Made by a program: the position numbers and the translations under genes | Shown: in pieces, positions 1-6,042 of the stretch | How positions within the stretch are numbered: the first letter of the stretch is position 1 | Layout of the letters: each line of letters begins with the position of its first letter | The notes under the pieces: generated by a model | The model's database searches: none | What the model was told of the DNA's origin: nothing | Seen by the model: only the letters and a program-made list of their open reading frames with translations | Origin: Mobilicoccus sp032100225 | GTDB taxonomy: Bacteria > Actinomycetota > Actinomycetes > Actinomycetales > Dermatophilaceae | Direction of reading: 5' to 3' | Assembly: GCA_032100225.1 (NCBI GenBank) | Contig: DAMDJY010000156.1 | Span: forward strand, 1-7,849 | DNA length: 7,849 bases

Positions 1-464
1 GTTCGCCCGAGACCACCACGGGTGGAAAGGCGCTCAAGTTCTACGCGTCCGTGCGTCTCGACGTGCGACGTATCGAGACCCTCAAGGACGGCACCGACGC
101 GGTCGGTAACCGCACCCGCGTCAAGGTCGTCAAGAACAAGGTGTCGCCGCCGTTCAAGCAGGCCGAGTTCGACATCATCTACGGCCAGGGCATCTCCCGC
201 GAGGGCGGCCTGCTCGACATGGGCGTGGAGCAGGGCTTCGTGCGCAAGTCGGGCGCCTGGTACACGTACGAGGGCGACCAGCTCGGCCAGGGCAAGGAGA
301 ACGCTCGCACGTTCCTCACGGACAACCCCGAGCTGACCGACGAGCTGGAGCGCAAGATCCTCGAGAAGCTCGGCATCGGCGAGTACGCGCCCAAGCCGGA
401 GGCGTTGGAGCCTGCGTCGGCTGAAGGTGCGGAGACGCCTGCAGAACCTGCCGTCGCGTTCTGA
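1..464 (+). CDS. recA: Recombinase RecA, 3' part only
   Basis: RecA is the ATP-dependent DNA strand-exchange protein and the co-protease that triggers LexA self-cleavage in the SOS response. Only about the last 154 residues are present; the gene enters from the left edge with its first whole codon at base 3. The visible part begins SPETTTGGKALKFYASVRLD, which is the end of the RecA core including the loop L2 side. It continues through the conserved AEFDIIYGQGISREGGLLD segment into the C-terminal domain (GAWYTYEGDQLGQGKENAR). The last ~25 residues are rich in Ala, Glu and Pro, the usual variable acidic tail. The stop is TGA at 462-464. recX starts 41 bases later on the same strand, so the two are probably cotranscribed. 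The identification is essentially certain. The Walker motifs lie outside the window. Confidence 0.98.
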   Translation, partial: SPETTTGGKALKFYASVRLDVRRIETLKDGTDAVGNRTRVKVVKNKVSPPFKQAEFDIIYGQGISREGGLLDMGVEQGFVRKSGAWYTYEGDQLGQGKENARTFLTDNPELTDELERKILEKLGIGEYAPKPEALEPASAEGAETPAEPAVAF

Positions 465-505
465 TCCATGCCTGCAGTGAGTGAGGTCGTCCTGGCGGCG
501 CGCGC

Positions 506-1216
506 ATGAGCACGGCCGATCAGGAGGCCCGACTCGGGCGAGCACGAGCCGCACTGGCCGAGGCGGAAGCATTGGCTTCCGCCTCGGCCGGGGCGTCCGG
601 TGGAGCTGAGGGAGTCGGCGGGTTCGACTCAGCAGCGAGCGGCGACGGCCCTGCTGGGGATGGTGAGGCGGCTTCGGCCGGCCTACGCCGGGCCCGGCGG
701 GCTGCCGCGGCGGGTCCGTCCGACCCCGAGGAACGTGAGACGGAGTCGAAGGCTCGCCAGATCGTTCTCCGGCAGCTCGCGATGGCGCCCCGCAGCCGAG
801 CGCAGTTGGAGGAGAAGCTCGCTGCGAAGGAGATCGACCCCGACGTCGCGGCCGCTGTGCTGGACCGCTTCGAGGAGGTCGGTCTCGTCGACGACGAGGC
901 CTACGCAGAGATGCTCGTCCGTTCCCAGCAGGAATCTCGTGGTCTGTCGCGGCGGGGTCTGCGCAACGAGCTCCGCAAGAAAGGCGTCGACCCCGACATC
1001 GCCGAGGATGCGCTGGCAGGCGTGGACGACGCGAGCGAACGGATCCGGGCCGAAGAGCTCGTCGCCACTCGCATCCGGCGAATGCACGGCCTGCCGAAGG
1101 ACGTGCAGATGCGCCGCCTGGCAGGTTTCCTCGCCCGCAAGGGGTACCCCGGAGACCTGGCCTACGCGGTCATCCGCGATGCCGTGCACAACGCGCAAGA
1201 GCATTCACGCGACTGA
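506..1216 (+). CDS. recX: Regulatory protein RecX
   Basis: RecX binds RecA filaments and usually limits recombinase and co-protease activity. The 236-residue product has a low-complexity N-terminal extension of about 75 residues, rich in Ala, Gly, Glu and Ser. The RecX core follows as tandem three-helix repeats, with hallmark segments ARQIVLRQLAMAPRSRAQLE, FEEVGLVDDEAYAEMLV and SRGLSRRGLRNELRKKGVD. The last repeat includes RRLAGFLARKGYPGDLAYAVI. RecX proteins are often 150-200 residues, so this one is long because of the extension. ATG 506 is the only reasonable start: an in-frame stop lies at 482-484 and no other start codon sits between. No good ribosome binding site is visible before it, so translation may depend on recA or on an unusual mode of initiation. 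A strong hairpin lies inside the first 30 codons. The position just after recA fits the family. Confidence 0.95.
   Translation: MSTADQEARLGRARAALAEAEALASASAGASGGAEGVGGFDSAASGDGPAGDGEAASAGLRRARRAAAAGPSDPEERETESKARQIVLRQLAMAPRSRAQLEEKLAAKEIDPDVAAAVLDRFEEVGLVDDEAYAEMLVRSQQESRGLSRRGLRNELRKKGVDPDIAEDALAGVDDASERIRAEELVATRIRRMHGLPKDVQMRRLAGFLARKGYPGDLAYAVIRDAVHNAQEHSRD
556..589 (+). repeat. Perfect 15-bp inverted repeat with 4-nt loop inside the 5' end of recX
   Basis: The left arm GGCCGAGGCGGAAGC (556-570) is the exact reverse complement of the right arm at 575-589, with loop ATTG at 571-574. In RNA the stem can grow by a U-G pair (555/590) and a C-G pair (554/591). It starts 51 bases after the recX start codon and encodes the near-palindromic peptide AEAEALASASA. 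No T-run follows, so it is not a standard intrinsic terminator. By analogy with the recA-recX terminator known in E. coli, it could limit readthrough or translation of recX. That role is inference. Confidence 0.85.
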
Positions 1217-1335
1217 ATCCTGAGTCCGAGAGGCCACTTTTCCCCTCCTCGTACTGCTGCTGTCGGTGCCTGGCGTGGCGCCCGCTGCCCGGGCGTGGGC
1301 GTGGGCGACCGATCCGAGCAGTTCGCCCCTACCCG

Positions 1336-1341
1336 TACCCT
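1336..1341 (+). promoter_or_regulatory. Possible -10 element (TACCCT) before miaB
   Basis: The hexamer TACCCT fits the actinobacterial TANNNT pattern and ends 10 bases before the miaB ATG. A transcript starting about 7 bases downstream would have almost no leader. No convincing -35 hexamer is seen, and miaB may also be read through from recA-recX, so this is a weak call. Confidence 0.3.
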
Positions 1342-1351
1342 GGATGACGCG

Positions 1352-2952
1352 ATGACGACGACACAGCACCTCCCCAGCACCGGCACGAACACCCTCCACA
1401 CCGGCAGCACTGCCGCAGGCGTTCCCAAGACGTACGACGTGCGCACCCACGGGTGTCAGATGAACGTCCACGACTCCGAACGTCTGTCGGGCCTGCTCGA
1501 GACGGCCGGGTACGTCGACCTGCGCAGCATCCCCGCCGCTGACCGGCCGGACGTCGCCGACGTCGTCGTCTTCAACACGTGCGCGGTGCGTGAGAACGCC
1601 GACAACAAGCTCTACGGCAACCTCGGCCAGCTCCGCCCCGCCAAGGTCCGCAACCCCGACATGCAGATCGCCGTCGGTGGCTGCATGGCGCAGAAGGACC
1701 GCGAGGTCATCGTCAAGAAGGCCCCGTGGGTCGACGTCGTTTTTGGCACGCACAACATCGGNNNNNNNNNNNNNNNNNNNNNNNNNNNNNNNNNNNNNNN
1801 NNNNNNNNNNNNNNNNNNNNNNNNNNNNNNNNNNNNNNNNNNNNNNNNNNNNNNNNNNNNNNNNNNNNNNNNNNNNNNNNNNNNNNNNNNNNNNNNNNNN
1901 NNNNNNNNNNNNNCCTGCACCTTCTGCATCGTGCCCAGCCTGCGCGGCAAGGAGCAGGACCGCCGCCCCGGCGACATCCTCGCCGAGGTCGAAGCGCTGG
2001 TCGCTCAGGGCGTCGTCGAGGTCACGCTGCTCGGGCAGAACGTCAACTCCTACGGTGTCGAGTTCGGCGACCGCCAGGCGTTCGGCAAGCTGCTGCGGGC
2101 CTGCGGTGACATCACGGGCCTGGAGCGCGTTCGCTTCACGAGCCCGCACCCCGCAGCGTTCACCGACGACGTCATCGACGCGATGGCCGAGACGCCCAAT
2201 GTCATGCCGAGCCTGCACATGCCGCTGCAGTCCGGCTCCGACCGCATCCTGCGGGCCATGCGCCGCTCGTACCGCTCCGAGAAGTTCCTCGGCATCCTCG
2301 ACCGCGTGCGCGAGCGCATGCCGCACGCAGCGATCACGACCGACATCATCGTGGGCTTCCCCGGCGAGACCGAGGAGGACTTCGAGGAGACGATGCGCGT
2401 CGTCGCCGCCAGCCGTTTCTCCTCCGCGTTCACGTTCCAGTACTCGATCCGCCCCGGCACTCCCGCGGGTGAGATGGAGGGTCAGATCCCCAAGGCCGTC
2501 GTGCAGGAGCGTTTCGAGCGCCTCGTCGCGCTGCAGGACCAGATCAGTTGGGAAGAGAACCGCGCCATCGAGGGCCGCACCGTCGAGGTCCTCGTCGCTC
2601 CGTTCGAGGGACGCAAGGATGNNNNNNNNNNCGCATGTCGGGGCGAGCCGAGGACAACCGACTCGTGCACTTCGCCCTTCCCGAGGGACTTCCCACCTCG
2701 GAGCGTCCTCGCCCGGGCGATGTGGTGTCGGTCGACGTCACGTACGGCGCTCCGCACCACCTCGTCGCCGACGGAGTCCTCACCGGCGGCACGTTCGCGG
2801 TTCGGCGCACGGCAGGCGGCCACGCCTGGGCGTCGCTGCAAGACGCGCCCGTTCCCGGCAAGCCTGCCGTCTCGCTCGGGATGCCCGGCCTCGGTCGCCC
2901 GGCGCAGACGGCCCAGCCCGTCAGCGGCTGCTCCGTTCCCCAGCAGGGCTGA
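1352..2952 (+). CDS. miaB: tRNA-2-methylthio-N6-dimethylallyladenosine synthase MiaB (interrupted by two N gaps)
   Basis: MiaB is a radical SAM methylthiotransferase that converts i6A37 to ms2i6A37 in tRNAs reading codons that begin with U, acting after MiaA. The N-terminal UPF0004 domain carries the three cysteines of the auxiliary 4Fe-4S cluster: Cys35 (THGCQMN), Cys77 (FNTCAVRE) and Cys111 (GGCMAQK). The first Cys of the radical SAM CxxxCxxC falls in the 152-N gap; the other two are visible in CTFC, at residues 189 and 192 if the gap length is right. Radical SAM core motifs follow, such as EVTLLGQNVNSYG, RFTSPHPAAF, MPLQSGSDRIL and TDIIVGFPGETEEDF. The end is the TRAM RNA-binding domain (GRAEDNRLVHFALPEG onward). 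The frame changes across the 10-N gap, most likely because that gap has the wrong length. ATG 1352 is preferred; GTG 1295 would add 19 residues with no family resemblance. The order recX-miaB-miaA supports the call. Confidence 0.95.
1762..1913. other. Assembly gap of 152 N inside miaB
   Basis: The unknown bases separate FGTHNIG from TCTFC or a similar residue followed by CTFC. The miaB reading frame is the same on both sides. The gap hides 50 whole codons plus two partly known ones, including the first radical SAM cysteine. That is about the spacing expected in actinobacterial MiaB proteins, so the stated length is probably real. Confidence 0.95.
2622..2631. other. Assembly gap of 10 N inside miaB, probably the wrong length
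   Basis: The miaB frame before the gap ends in GRKD and the frame after it begins RMSGRAEDNR, but the two frames differ. Eleven bases lie between the two known codons where a multiple of three is needed. A true gap of 11 bases would leave four codons between D and R, which matches the usual spacing in relatives. Confidence 0.9.
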
Positions 2953-3054
2953 GCGGCACGCGGCCCGAAGCCCACGCGGCCGTCAAGCCCGATCGCCCGG
3001 CCATCGATCGCCCGTTCTGAGGGTGTAAGCCAGCGCCGAGCGCCTGAAACGACA

Positions 3055-3088
3055 ACGAGGGCGACACCCGTTGGGGTGCCGCCCTCGT
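3055..3088 (-). terminator. Hairpin terminator between convergent miaB and the antitoxin-like gene
   Basis: The arms at 3055-3069 and 3074-3088 form a 15-bp stem with a GTTG loop. One pair (3064/3079) is an A-C mismatch in plus-strand RNA but a G-U wobble in minus-strand RNA, so the stem is unbroken only in the minus transcript. On that strand it is followed by TGTCGTTT, a modest T-rich tail. It lies 24 bases past the minus gene's stop and 102 bases past the miaB stop, so it may serve both. Confidence 0.7.
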
Positions 3089-3112
3089 GGTGTGCGCCGG
3101 TGGCGCAGAAAA

Positions 3113-3310
3113 TCACTGGGAGTTGTCGCCGACCTTCTCGTCACCGGCGGCCTGGGCCTGGTCGACCTGACCGGCGAACTTGCCGCCCGTCGCCTGGTCG
3201 AGGCGGTCGCCGCCCTGCTGGATCGCCTGGTCGGAGGCGCCCTCGATCTTGTCGCCGTGCTGGGCGTTGAGCTCGGCTGCCTTACCGGCGAGACCTTCGA
3301 ACTGGCTCAT
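3113..3310 (-). CDS. Small MT0933-type antitoxin-like protein
   Basis: This is a 65-residue hydrophilic protein, rich in Gln, Ala, Gly, Asp and Lys, with no signal peptide or membrane segment. Its second half (DRLDQATGGKFAGQVDQAQ) matches the pattern typical of the MT0933 antitoxin family (Pfam MT0933_antitox): D-x-x-T-x-G-K-[YF]-x-x-x-V-D-x-x-Q. These are short, probably largely helical actinobacterial proteins often annotated as antitoxins. Direct evidence for toxin neutralisation is thin, and some may act as stress-associated small proteins instead. A clear ribosome binding site supports the start. No toxin gene is next to it: miaB converges from one side and miaA diverges on the other. 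A terminator hairpin follows. The family assignment is from memory of its consensus. Confidence 0.8.
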   Translation of the reverse strand: MSQFEGLAGKAAELNAQHGDKIEGASDQAIQQGGDRLDQATGGKFAGQVDQAQAAGDEKVGDNSQ

Positions 3311-3316
3311 GGTGTG

Positions 3317-3322
3317 CTCCTT
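3317..3322 (-). promoter_or_regulatory. Ribosome binding site AAGGAG of the antitoxin-like gene
   Basis: On the minus strand AAGGAG stands 6 bases before the ATG at 3310-3308. It fixes that start and stands out because most neighbouring genes lack such a site. Confidence 0.85.
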
Positions 3323-3421
3323 CGTTCGGCGTCAGATACGTGCTGGTCGTGCTGTCGCCCTACGGCGACCTGCTCACCAGCCTGGGGCCGGGCCCCGGGA
3401 TCGGTCCACCCGAGATGTCGC

Positions 3422-3444
3422 ATGTTGAGACCGCCATCTCACAT
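3422..3444. repeat. Dyad in the antitoxin-miaA intergenic region
   Basis: ATGT(T)GAGA at 3422-3430 and TCTCACAT at 3437-3444 are reverse complements except for one extra T in the left arm, with a 6-base spacer CCGCCA. A second overlapping pair, GAGATG (3412-3417) and CATCTC (3435-3440), shares the right arm. The 255-base region between the divergent starts holds no convincing gene. The dyad could be an operator, but no regulator can be named. Confidence 0.4.
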
Positions 3445-3551
3445 TCGACCGTGGCCGGGGGCTCGGATTCTCCGGTCCGGACGCAGCCTCGCACCAGGGC
3501 CAGTGCCTGCGGTGCGGTTTCGGCCCGGTCCTGAGCAGTGCCGAGCGGTGG

Positions 3552-3557
3552 CAGAAT
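3552..3557 (+). promoter_or_regulatory. Possible -10 element (CAGAAT) for a leaderless miaA transcript
   Basis: CAGAAT has the key A at position 2 and T at position 6 of a -10 box and ends 8 bases before the miaA ATG. No ribosome binding site lies between them. The -35 region is weak. Confidence 0.45.
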
Positions 3558-3565
3558 CTCGTCTT

Positions 3566-4468
3566 ATGCAGCATCCCCTCGTCGCCGTCATCGGCCCCAC
3601 CGCTACGGGTAAGTCGGCGTTGGGGTTGGACCTGGCGGAGCGGCTCGGGGGCGAGATCGTCGGGGCCGATGCGTCGCAGCTCTACCGCGGGATGGACATC
3701 GGGACGGCCAAGCTGCTTCCGCACGAGCGTCGGGGCATCCCGCATCACCAGATCGACGTTCTCGACATCCTCGAGGACGCCACCGTGGCCTCCTACCAAG
3801 AGGGAGCGAGGCGCGACATCGACGCGATCTACGCGCGAGGCTCGGTGCCCGTGTTGGTCGGAGGATCGGGCCTCTATGTGCGAGCAGCCGTGGACCAGTT
3901 GGAGATTCCGCCGACCGACCCCGAGGTCCGCGAACGCCTCGAGGCCGAGGCTGACGAGCTCGGAACCCCGGCCATGTATGCCCGGCTGTGCGAGCTGGAT
4001 CCGGAGTCGGCCGTCAACATGCAGCGCAACAACACCCGCCGCATCGTGCGCGCGCTGGAGGTCATCGAGCTGACGGGCCGCCCGTACTCGTCGACGATGC
4101 CCAAGCGCGAATTCCTGCGCCGCACAGTCCTGCTCGGGCTGCGCATGGACCGGAGCGTGCTCGACGAGCGCATCGCCCGACGGACCCAGGCGATGTGGGA
4201 CGGCGGACTCATGGAGGAGGTCGCCGCGCTGGAAGAGCGGGGGCTGTCACGCGGTCGTACCGCGTCTCGGGCCGTGGGGTACCGGGAGGCGCTGGCTCAG
4301 TTGGCGGGGCGGATGTCCGAGGAGGAGGCCATCGACATCACGACGATGGCGACGCGGCGTCTCGTCCGTCGTCAGGAGAGTTGGTTCCGCCCCGATCCCC
4401 GCATCATCTGGCTCGACGCCGCTGCACCGGACCTCTTCGACCAGGCGTTGTCGCACCTACCCGCGTGA
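3566..4468 (+). CDS. miaA: tRNA dimethylallyltransferase MiaA
   Basis: MiaA transfers the dimethylallyl group of DMAPP to N6 of A37 in tRNAs reading U-starting codons, giving i6A, the substrate of MiaB. The 300-residue product has the family's usual length. It shows the P-loop GPTATGKS (10-17) and the GADASQLYRGMDIGTAK segment (33-49), with the likely catalytic Asp35. IPHHQIDVL, VGGSGLYVRA and NNTRRIVRALEVIELTGRP follow, then the C-terminal TRRLVRRQESWF region. The reading frame stays open far upstream, but ATG 3566 gives the normal N-terminus directly before the P-loop strand. No ribosome binding site precedes it; a -10-like hexamer sits 8 bases upstream, suggesting a leaderless message. dapF follows after 93 bases on the same strand. 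Confidence 0.97.
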   Translation: MQHPLVAVIGPTATGKSALGLDLAERLGGEIVGADASQLYRGMDIGTAKLLPHERRGIPHHQIDVLDILEDATVASYQEGARRDIDAIYARGSVPVLVGGSGLYVRAAVDQLEIPPTDPEVRERLEAEADELGTPAMYARLCELDPESAVNMQRNNTRRIVRALEVIELTGRPYSSTMPKREFLRRTVLLGLRMDRSVLDERIARRTQAMWDGGLMEEVAALEERGLSRGRTASRAVGYREALAQLAGRMSEEEAIDITTMATRRLVRRQESWFRPDPRIIWLDAAAPDLFDQALSHLPA

Positions 4469-4487
4469 CTCCGCGCCGCGGGTTCGC

Positions 4488-4497
4488 ACCACGTGGT
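4488..4497. repeat. 10-bp palindrome ACCACGTGGT between miaA and dapF
   Basis: This perfect palindrome lies 20 bases past the miaA stop and about 65 bases before the dapF start. It could be a protein binding site, though short palindromes are common in GC-rich DNA. Nothing else marked is seen in the 93-base spacer. Confidence 0.35.
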
Positions 4498-4549
4498 CGC
4501 ATACGCGTGAGCTGCGGTGCTGCGCCTGCGGGGCCGCACCTCGGGATGA

Positions 4550-4555
4550 CAGACT
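4550..4555 (+). promoter_or_regulatory. Possible -10 element (CAGACT) for dapF
   Basis: CAGACT ends 6 bases before GTG 4562, the spacing expected if transcription starts at the start codon itself. No good -35 hexamer is visible. Confidence 0.4.
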
Positions 4556-4561
4556 GCCCGG

Positions 4562-5452
4562 GTGACTCACGACATGCTGCCCTTCACCAAGGGACACGGG
4601 ACCGAGAACGACTTCGTCCTCATTCGCGACCTCGACGGTGAGGCCGACCTGTCCGATGTGCAGGTGCGTTTTCTCGCAGACCGGCGTGCGGGCCTGGGCG
4701 GCGACGGAGTGATCCGGGTCGTGCGGACGGCGCGGGCCGAGGAGCCCGAGGTGCGGGCTCTGGCCGATCAGGCCGAGTGGTTCATGGACTACCGCAACGC
4801 CGACGGCAGCCGAGCCGAGATGTGCGGCAACGGAACTCGGGTCTTCGCGGCGTACCTCATCCGCGAGGGTCTGGCGAACGGGCCTCGCGTGCCGATCGCG
4901 ACGCGCGCCGGTCTCAAGTTCGCGGACGTCTCCGAGGCGCAGAACGGGGAGACGGCGTACGCGGTCGACCTCGGACCGTGGCGGCTCGTTCAGCCGGAGG
5001 CCTCGGCGCAGCAGGGGTACGACACGCTCGTCGCGCTGCCCGGACTGGATCCGCTGCCGGGTCTGAGCCTCGATCTCGGCAACCCGCACGTCGTGGTCGC
5101 GCTGCCCGAGCACGTCGACCTCATGGATCTCGACCTCACGGAGGCCCCGCTGCTGAACCCCATGCCCGAGCACGGCGCCAACGTCGAACTCGTCCAGGCG
5201 CTCGGCCCGGGCCACCTGCAGATGCGCGTCCACGAGCGGGGCGTGGGGGAGACGCGCTCGTGTGGCACCGGTGCTGCTGCTGCGGCGTTGGCGCTCATGA
5301 CGTGGAGCGGTCATCCGCGGGAGAACGAGCAGTGGCAGGTCGACGTGCCCGGCGGGACGGTGTTCGTGCGTGCCCTGCCCGGCCAGCGCGTCGAACTCAC
5401 CGGACCTGCAGCGCTGGTCGCCGACGGAACCGTCGCCGCCCCCCGCGGCTGA
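4562..5452 (+). CDS. dapF: Diaminopimelate epimerase DapF
   Basis: DapF interconverts LL- and meso-diaminopimelate in the lysine pathway, without a cofactor, using two cysteines as acid and base. Meso-DAP also feeds peptidoglycan synthesis. The 296-residue product carries the N-terminal FTKGHGTENDFVL motif, GLGGDGVIRV, and the first active-site Cys88 in MDYRNADGSRAEMCGNGTR. GNPHVVVALPEHVD follows, and the second Cys234 lies in GVGETRSCGTGAAAAAL. Both catalytic cysteines are therefore present. GTG 4562 fits a leaderless start just after a -10-like hexamer. ATG 4574 (MLPFTKGHGTEN) is a serious alternative, with GGTGA 8 bases upstream as a weak ribosome binding site. The gene converges on the thioesterase gene with only 17 bases between stops. 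In many actinobacteria hflX lies near here; it is not in this window. Confidence 0.97.
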   Translation: MTHDMLPFTKGHGTENDFVLIRDLDGEADLSDVQVRFLADRRAGLGGDGVIRVVRTARAEEPEVRALADQAEWFMDYRNADGSRAEMCGNGTRVFAAYLIREGLANGPRVPIATRAGLKFADVSEAQNGETAYAVDLGPWRLVQPEASAQQGYDTLVALPGLDPLPGLSLDLGNPHVVVALPEHVDLMDLDLTEAPLLNPMPEHGANVELVQALGPGHLQMRVHERGVGETRSCGTGAAAAALALMTWSGHPRENEQWQVDVPGGTVFVRALPGQRVELTGPAALVADGTVAAPRG

Positions 5453-5469
5453 GCCCGGCTGGCTACGAG

Positions 5470-5949
5470 TCAGTCGACGTCGTCCAGCGGGGTGCCGATG
5501 ATGCTGTCGTCGACGAGCGGCGGGCGGGGGATGGGCGCGTGGCGGCTCGGTACCCGGTCGCGGTCATAGGTGACGTGGTCGTACCCGTGTGGCTGGGGGG
5601 CTCCGTCCTCGTCGAGGCTGACCATGACGATCTTCTCGATGTCGATGATCGGTTGGCGCGTGATCATGTTGCGCACCTGGCAGGTCAGGGTGAGCGAGGT
5701 GCGTCCGAAGCTGACGACGCGGAGCCCCAGTTCGATGAGGTCGCCCTGCCAGGCGGAGGAGACGAAGTTGATCTCCGACATGTACTTGGTGACGCAGCGC
5801 TCGTTGCCGAGCTGGAGGATCGCGTAGATCGCGGCCTCCTCGTCGATCCACCGTAGGAGGCTGCCGCCGAACAGGGTTCCGTTGGCGTTGAGGTCTTCGG
5901 GCTTGACCCATTTGCGGGAGTGGAAGCGCATCGGCAGGGGGGAGTCCAT
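5470..5949 (-). CDS. Acyl-CoA thioesterase, hotdog fold (YciA-like)
   Basis: The 159-residue protein is a cytosolic hotdog-fold thioesterase that should hydrolyse acyl-CoA to free acid and CoA; the chain-length preference cannot be read from sequence. The signature is near the N-terminus: FHSRKWVKPEDLNANGTLFG, followed by GGSLLRWIDEEAAIYA. The Asn at 21 or 23 and Asp36 match the catalytic Asn and Asp of the YciA group. The second half has the hotdog strands KYMSEINFVSSAWQGDLIEL and GRTSLTLTCQVRN. The last ~30 residues (rich in Pro, Arg and Asp) are a variable tail. The frame extends further upstream, but ATG 5949 starts right before the conserved region and follows a TAGACT -10 box by 7 bases, which suggests a leaderless transcript. 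The gene is convergent with dapF and downstream of the methyltransferase gene in the same direction. Confidence 0.88.
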   Translation of the reverse strand: MDSPLPMRFHSRKWVKPEDLNANGTLFGGSLLRWIDEEAAIYAILQLGNERCVTKYMSEINFVSSAWQGDLIELGLRVVSFGRTSLTLTCQVRNMITRQPIIDIEKIVMVSLDEDGAPQPHGYDHVTYDRDRVPSRHAPIPRPPLVDDSIIGTPLDDVD

Positions 5950-5956
5950 GCCGGTC

Positions 5957-5986
5957 AGTCTAGGAAGCTGTGACGTGCGGCTTTCA
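5957..5986 (-). promoter_or_regulatory. Putative promoter of the thioesterase gene
   Basis: On the minus strand the -10 hexamer TAGACT (5962-5957) matches TANNNT exactly and ends 7 bases before the ATG. A -35-like TGAAAG (5986-5981) lies 18 bases further upstream. No Shine-Dalgarno sequence occurs between the -10 and the start codon, so the transcript probably begins at or next to the ATG. Confidence 0.6.
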
Positions 5987-5990
5987 CAGC
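5967..5990. repeat. 7-bp inverted repeat GCTGTGA-N10-TCACAGC over the thioesterase promoter
   Basis: GCTGTGA (5967-5973) and TCACAGC (5984-5990) are exact reverse complements. The dyad covers the -35 hexamer and part of the spacer of the putative thioesterase promoter, a good place for a repressor. It could also act as a weak terminator hairpin for the methyltransferase gene read on the minus strand. Confidence 0.45.
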
Positions 5991-5993
5991 GCC

Positions 5994-6028
5994 CTGGCGC
6001 GCCGGTGAGCCGCACTGGCGCGTCGGTG
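5994..6028. repeat. Two 14-bp direct repeats, 21 bp apart
   Basis: CTGGCGCGCCGGTG (5994-6007) recurs as CTGGCGCGTCGGTG (6015-6028) with one mismatch. The 21-bp period is two helical turns. The repeats sit roughly 45 to 80 bases upstream of the likely thioesterase transcription start, where activator sites are often found. Chance similarity in GC-rich DNA is possible. Confidence 0.4.
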
Positions 6029-6042
6029 CCGCGTGCGGAGGG

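Noticed and set aside
1291..1307. GGGCGT tandem run before miaB as a G-quadruplex
   Set aside because: Only three GGG runs are present close together; four are needed for an intramolecular quadruplex.
1295..1351. GTG 1295 as the miaB start
   Set aside because: It would add 19 residues (MGVGDRSEQFAPTRT and on) with no family similarity; ATG 1352 gives a more normal N-terminus.
3307..3423. 38-codon minus-strand frame (MRHLGWTDPGARPQAG...) ending in ATGA overlap with the antitoxin-like gene
   Set aside because: Codon third positions are less GC-rich than in the real genes, it has no ribosome binding site, and the antitoxin-like gene has its own. Overlap by chance is likely.
3071..3565. Long upstream extension of the miaA frame
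   Set aside because: It reads antisense through the antitoxin-like gene and adds no MiaA motif; the P-loop region starts normally from ATG 3566.
4457..5314. Long open frame antisense to dapF
   Set aside because: It mirrors the dapF coding frame, has no recognisable domain, and both DapF active-site motifs are intact on the plus strand. Long antisense frames are expected in GC-rich genes.
4777..5856. 359-codon plus-strand frame across dapF and antisense to the thioesterase gene
   Set aside because: Arg/Gly/Pro-rich out-of-frame translation with no domain; it overlaps two well-supported genes.
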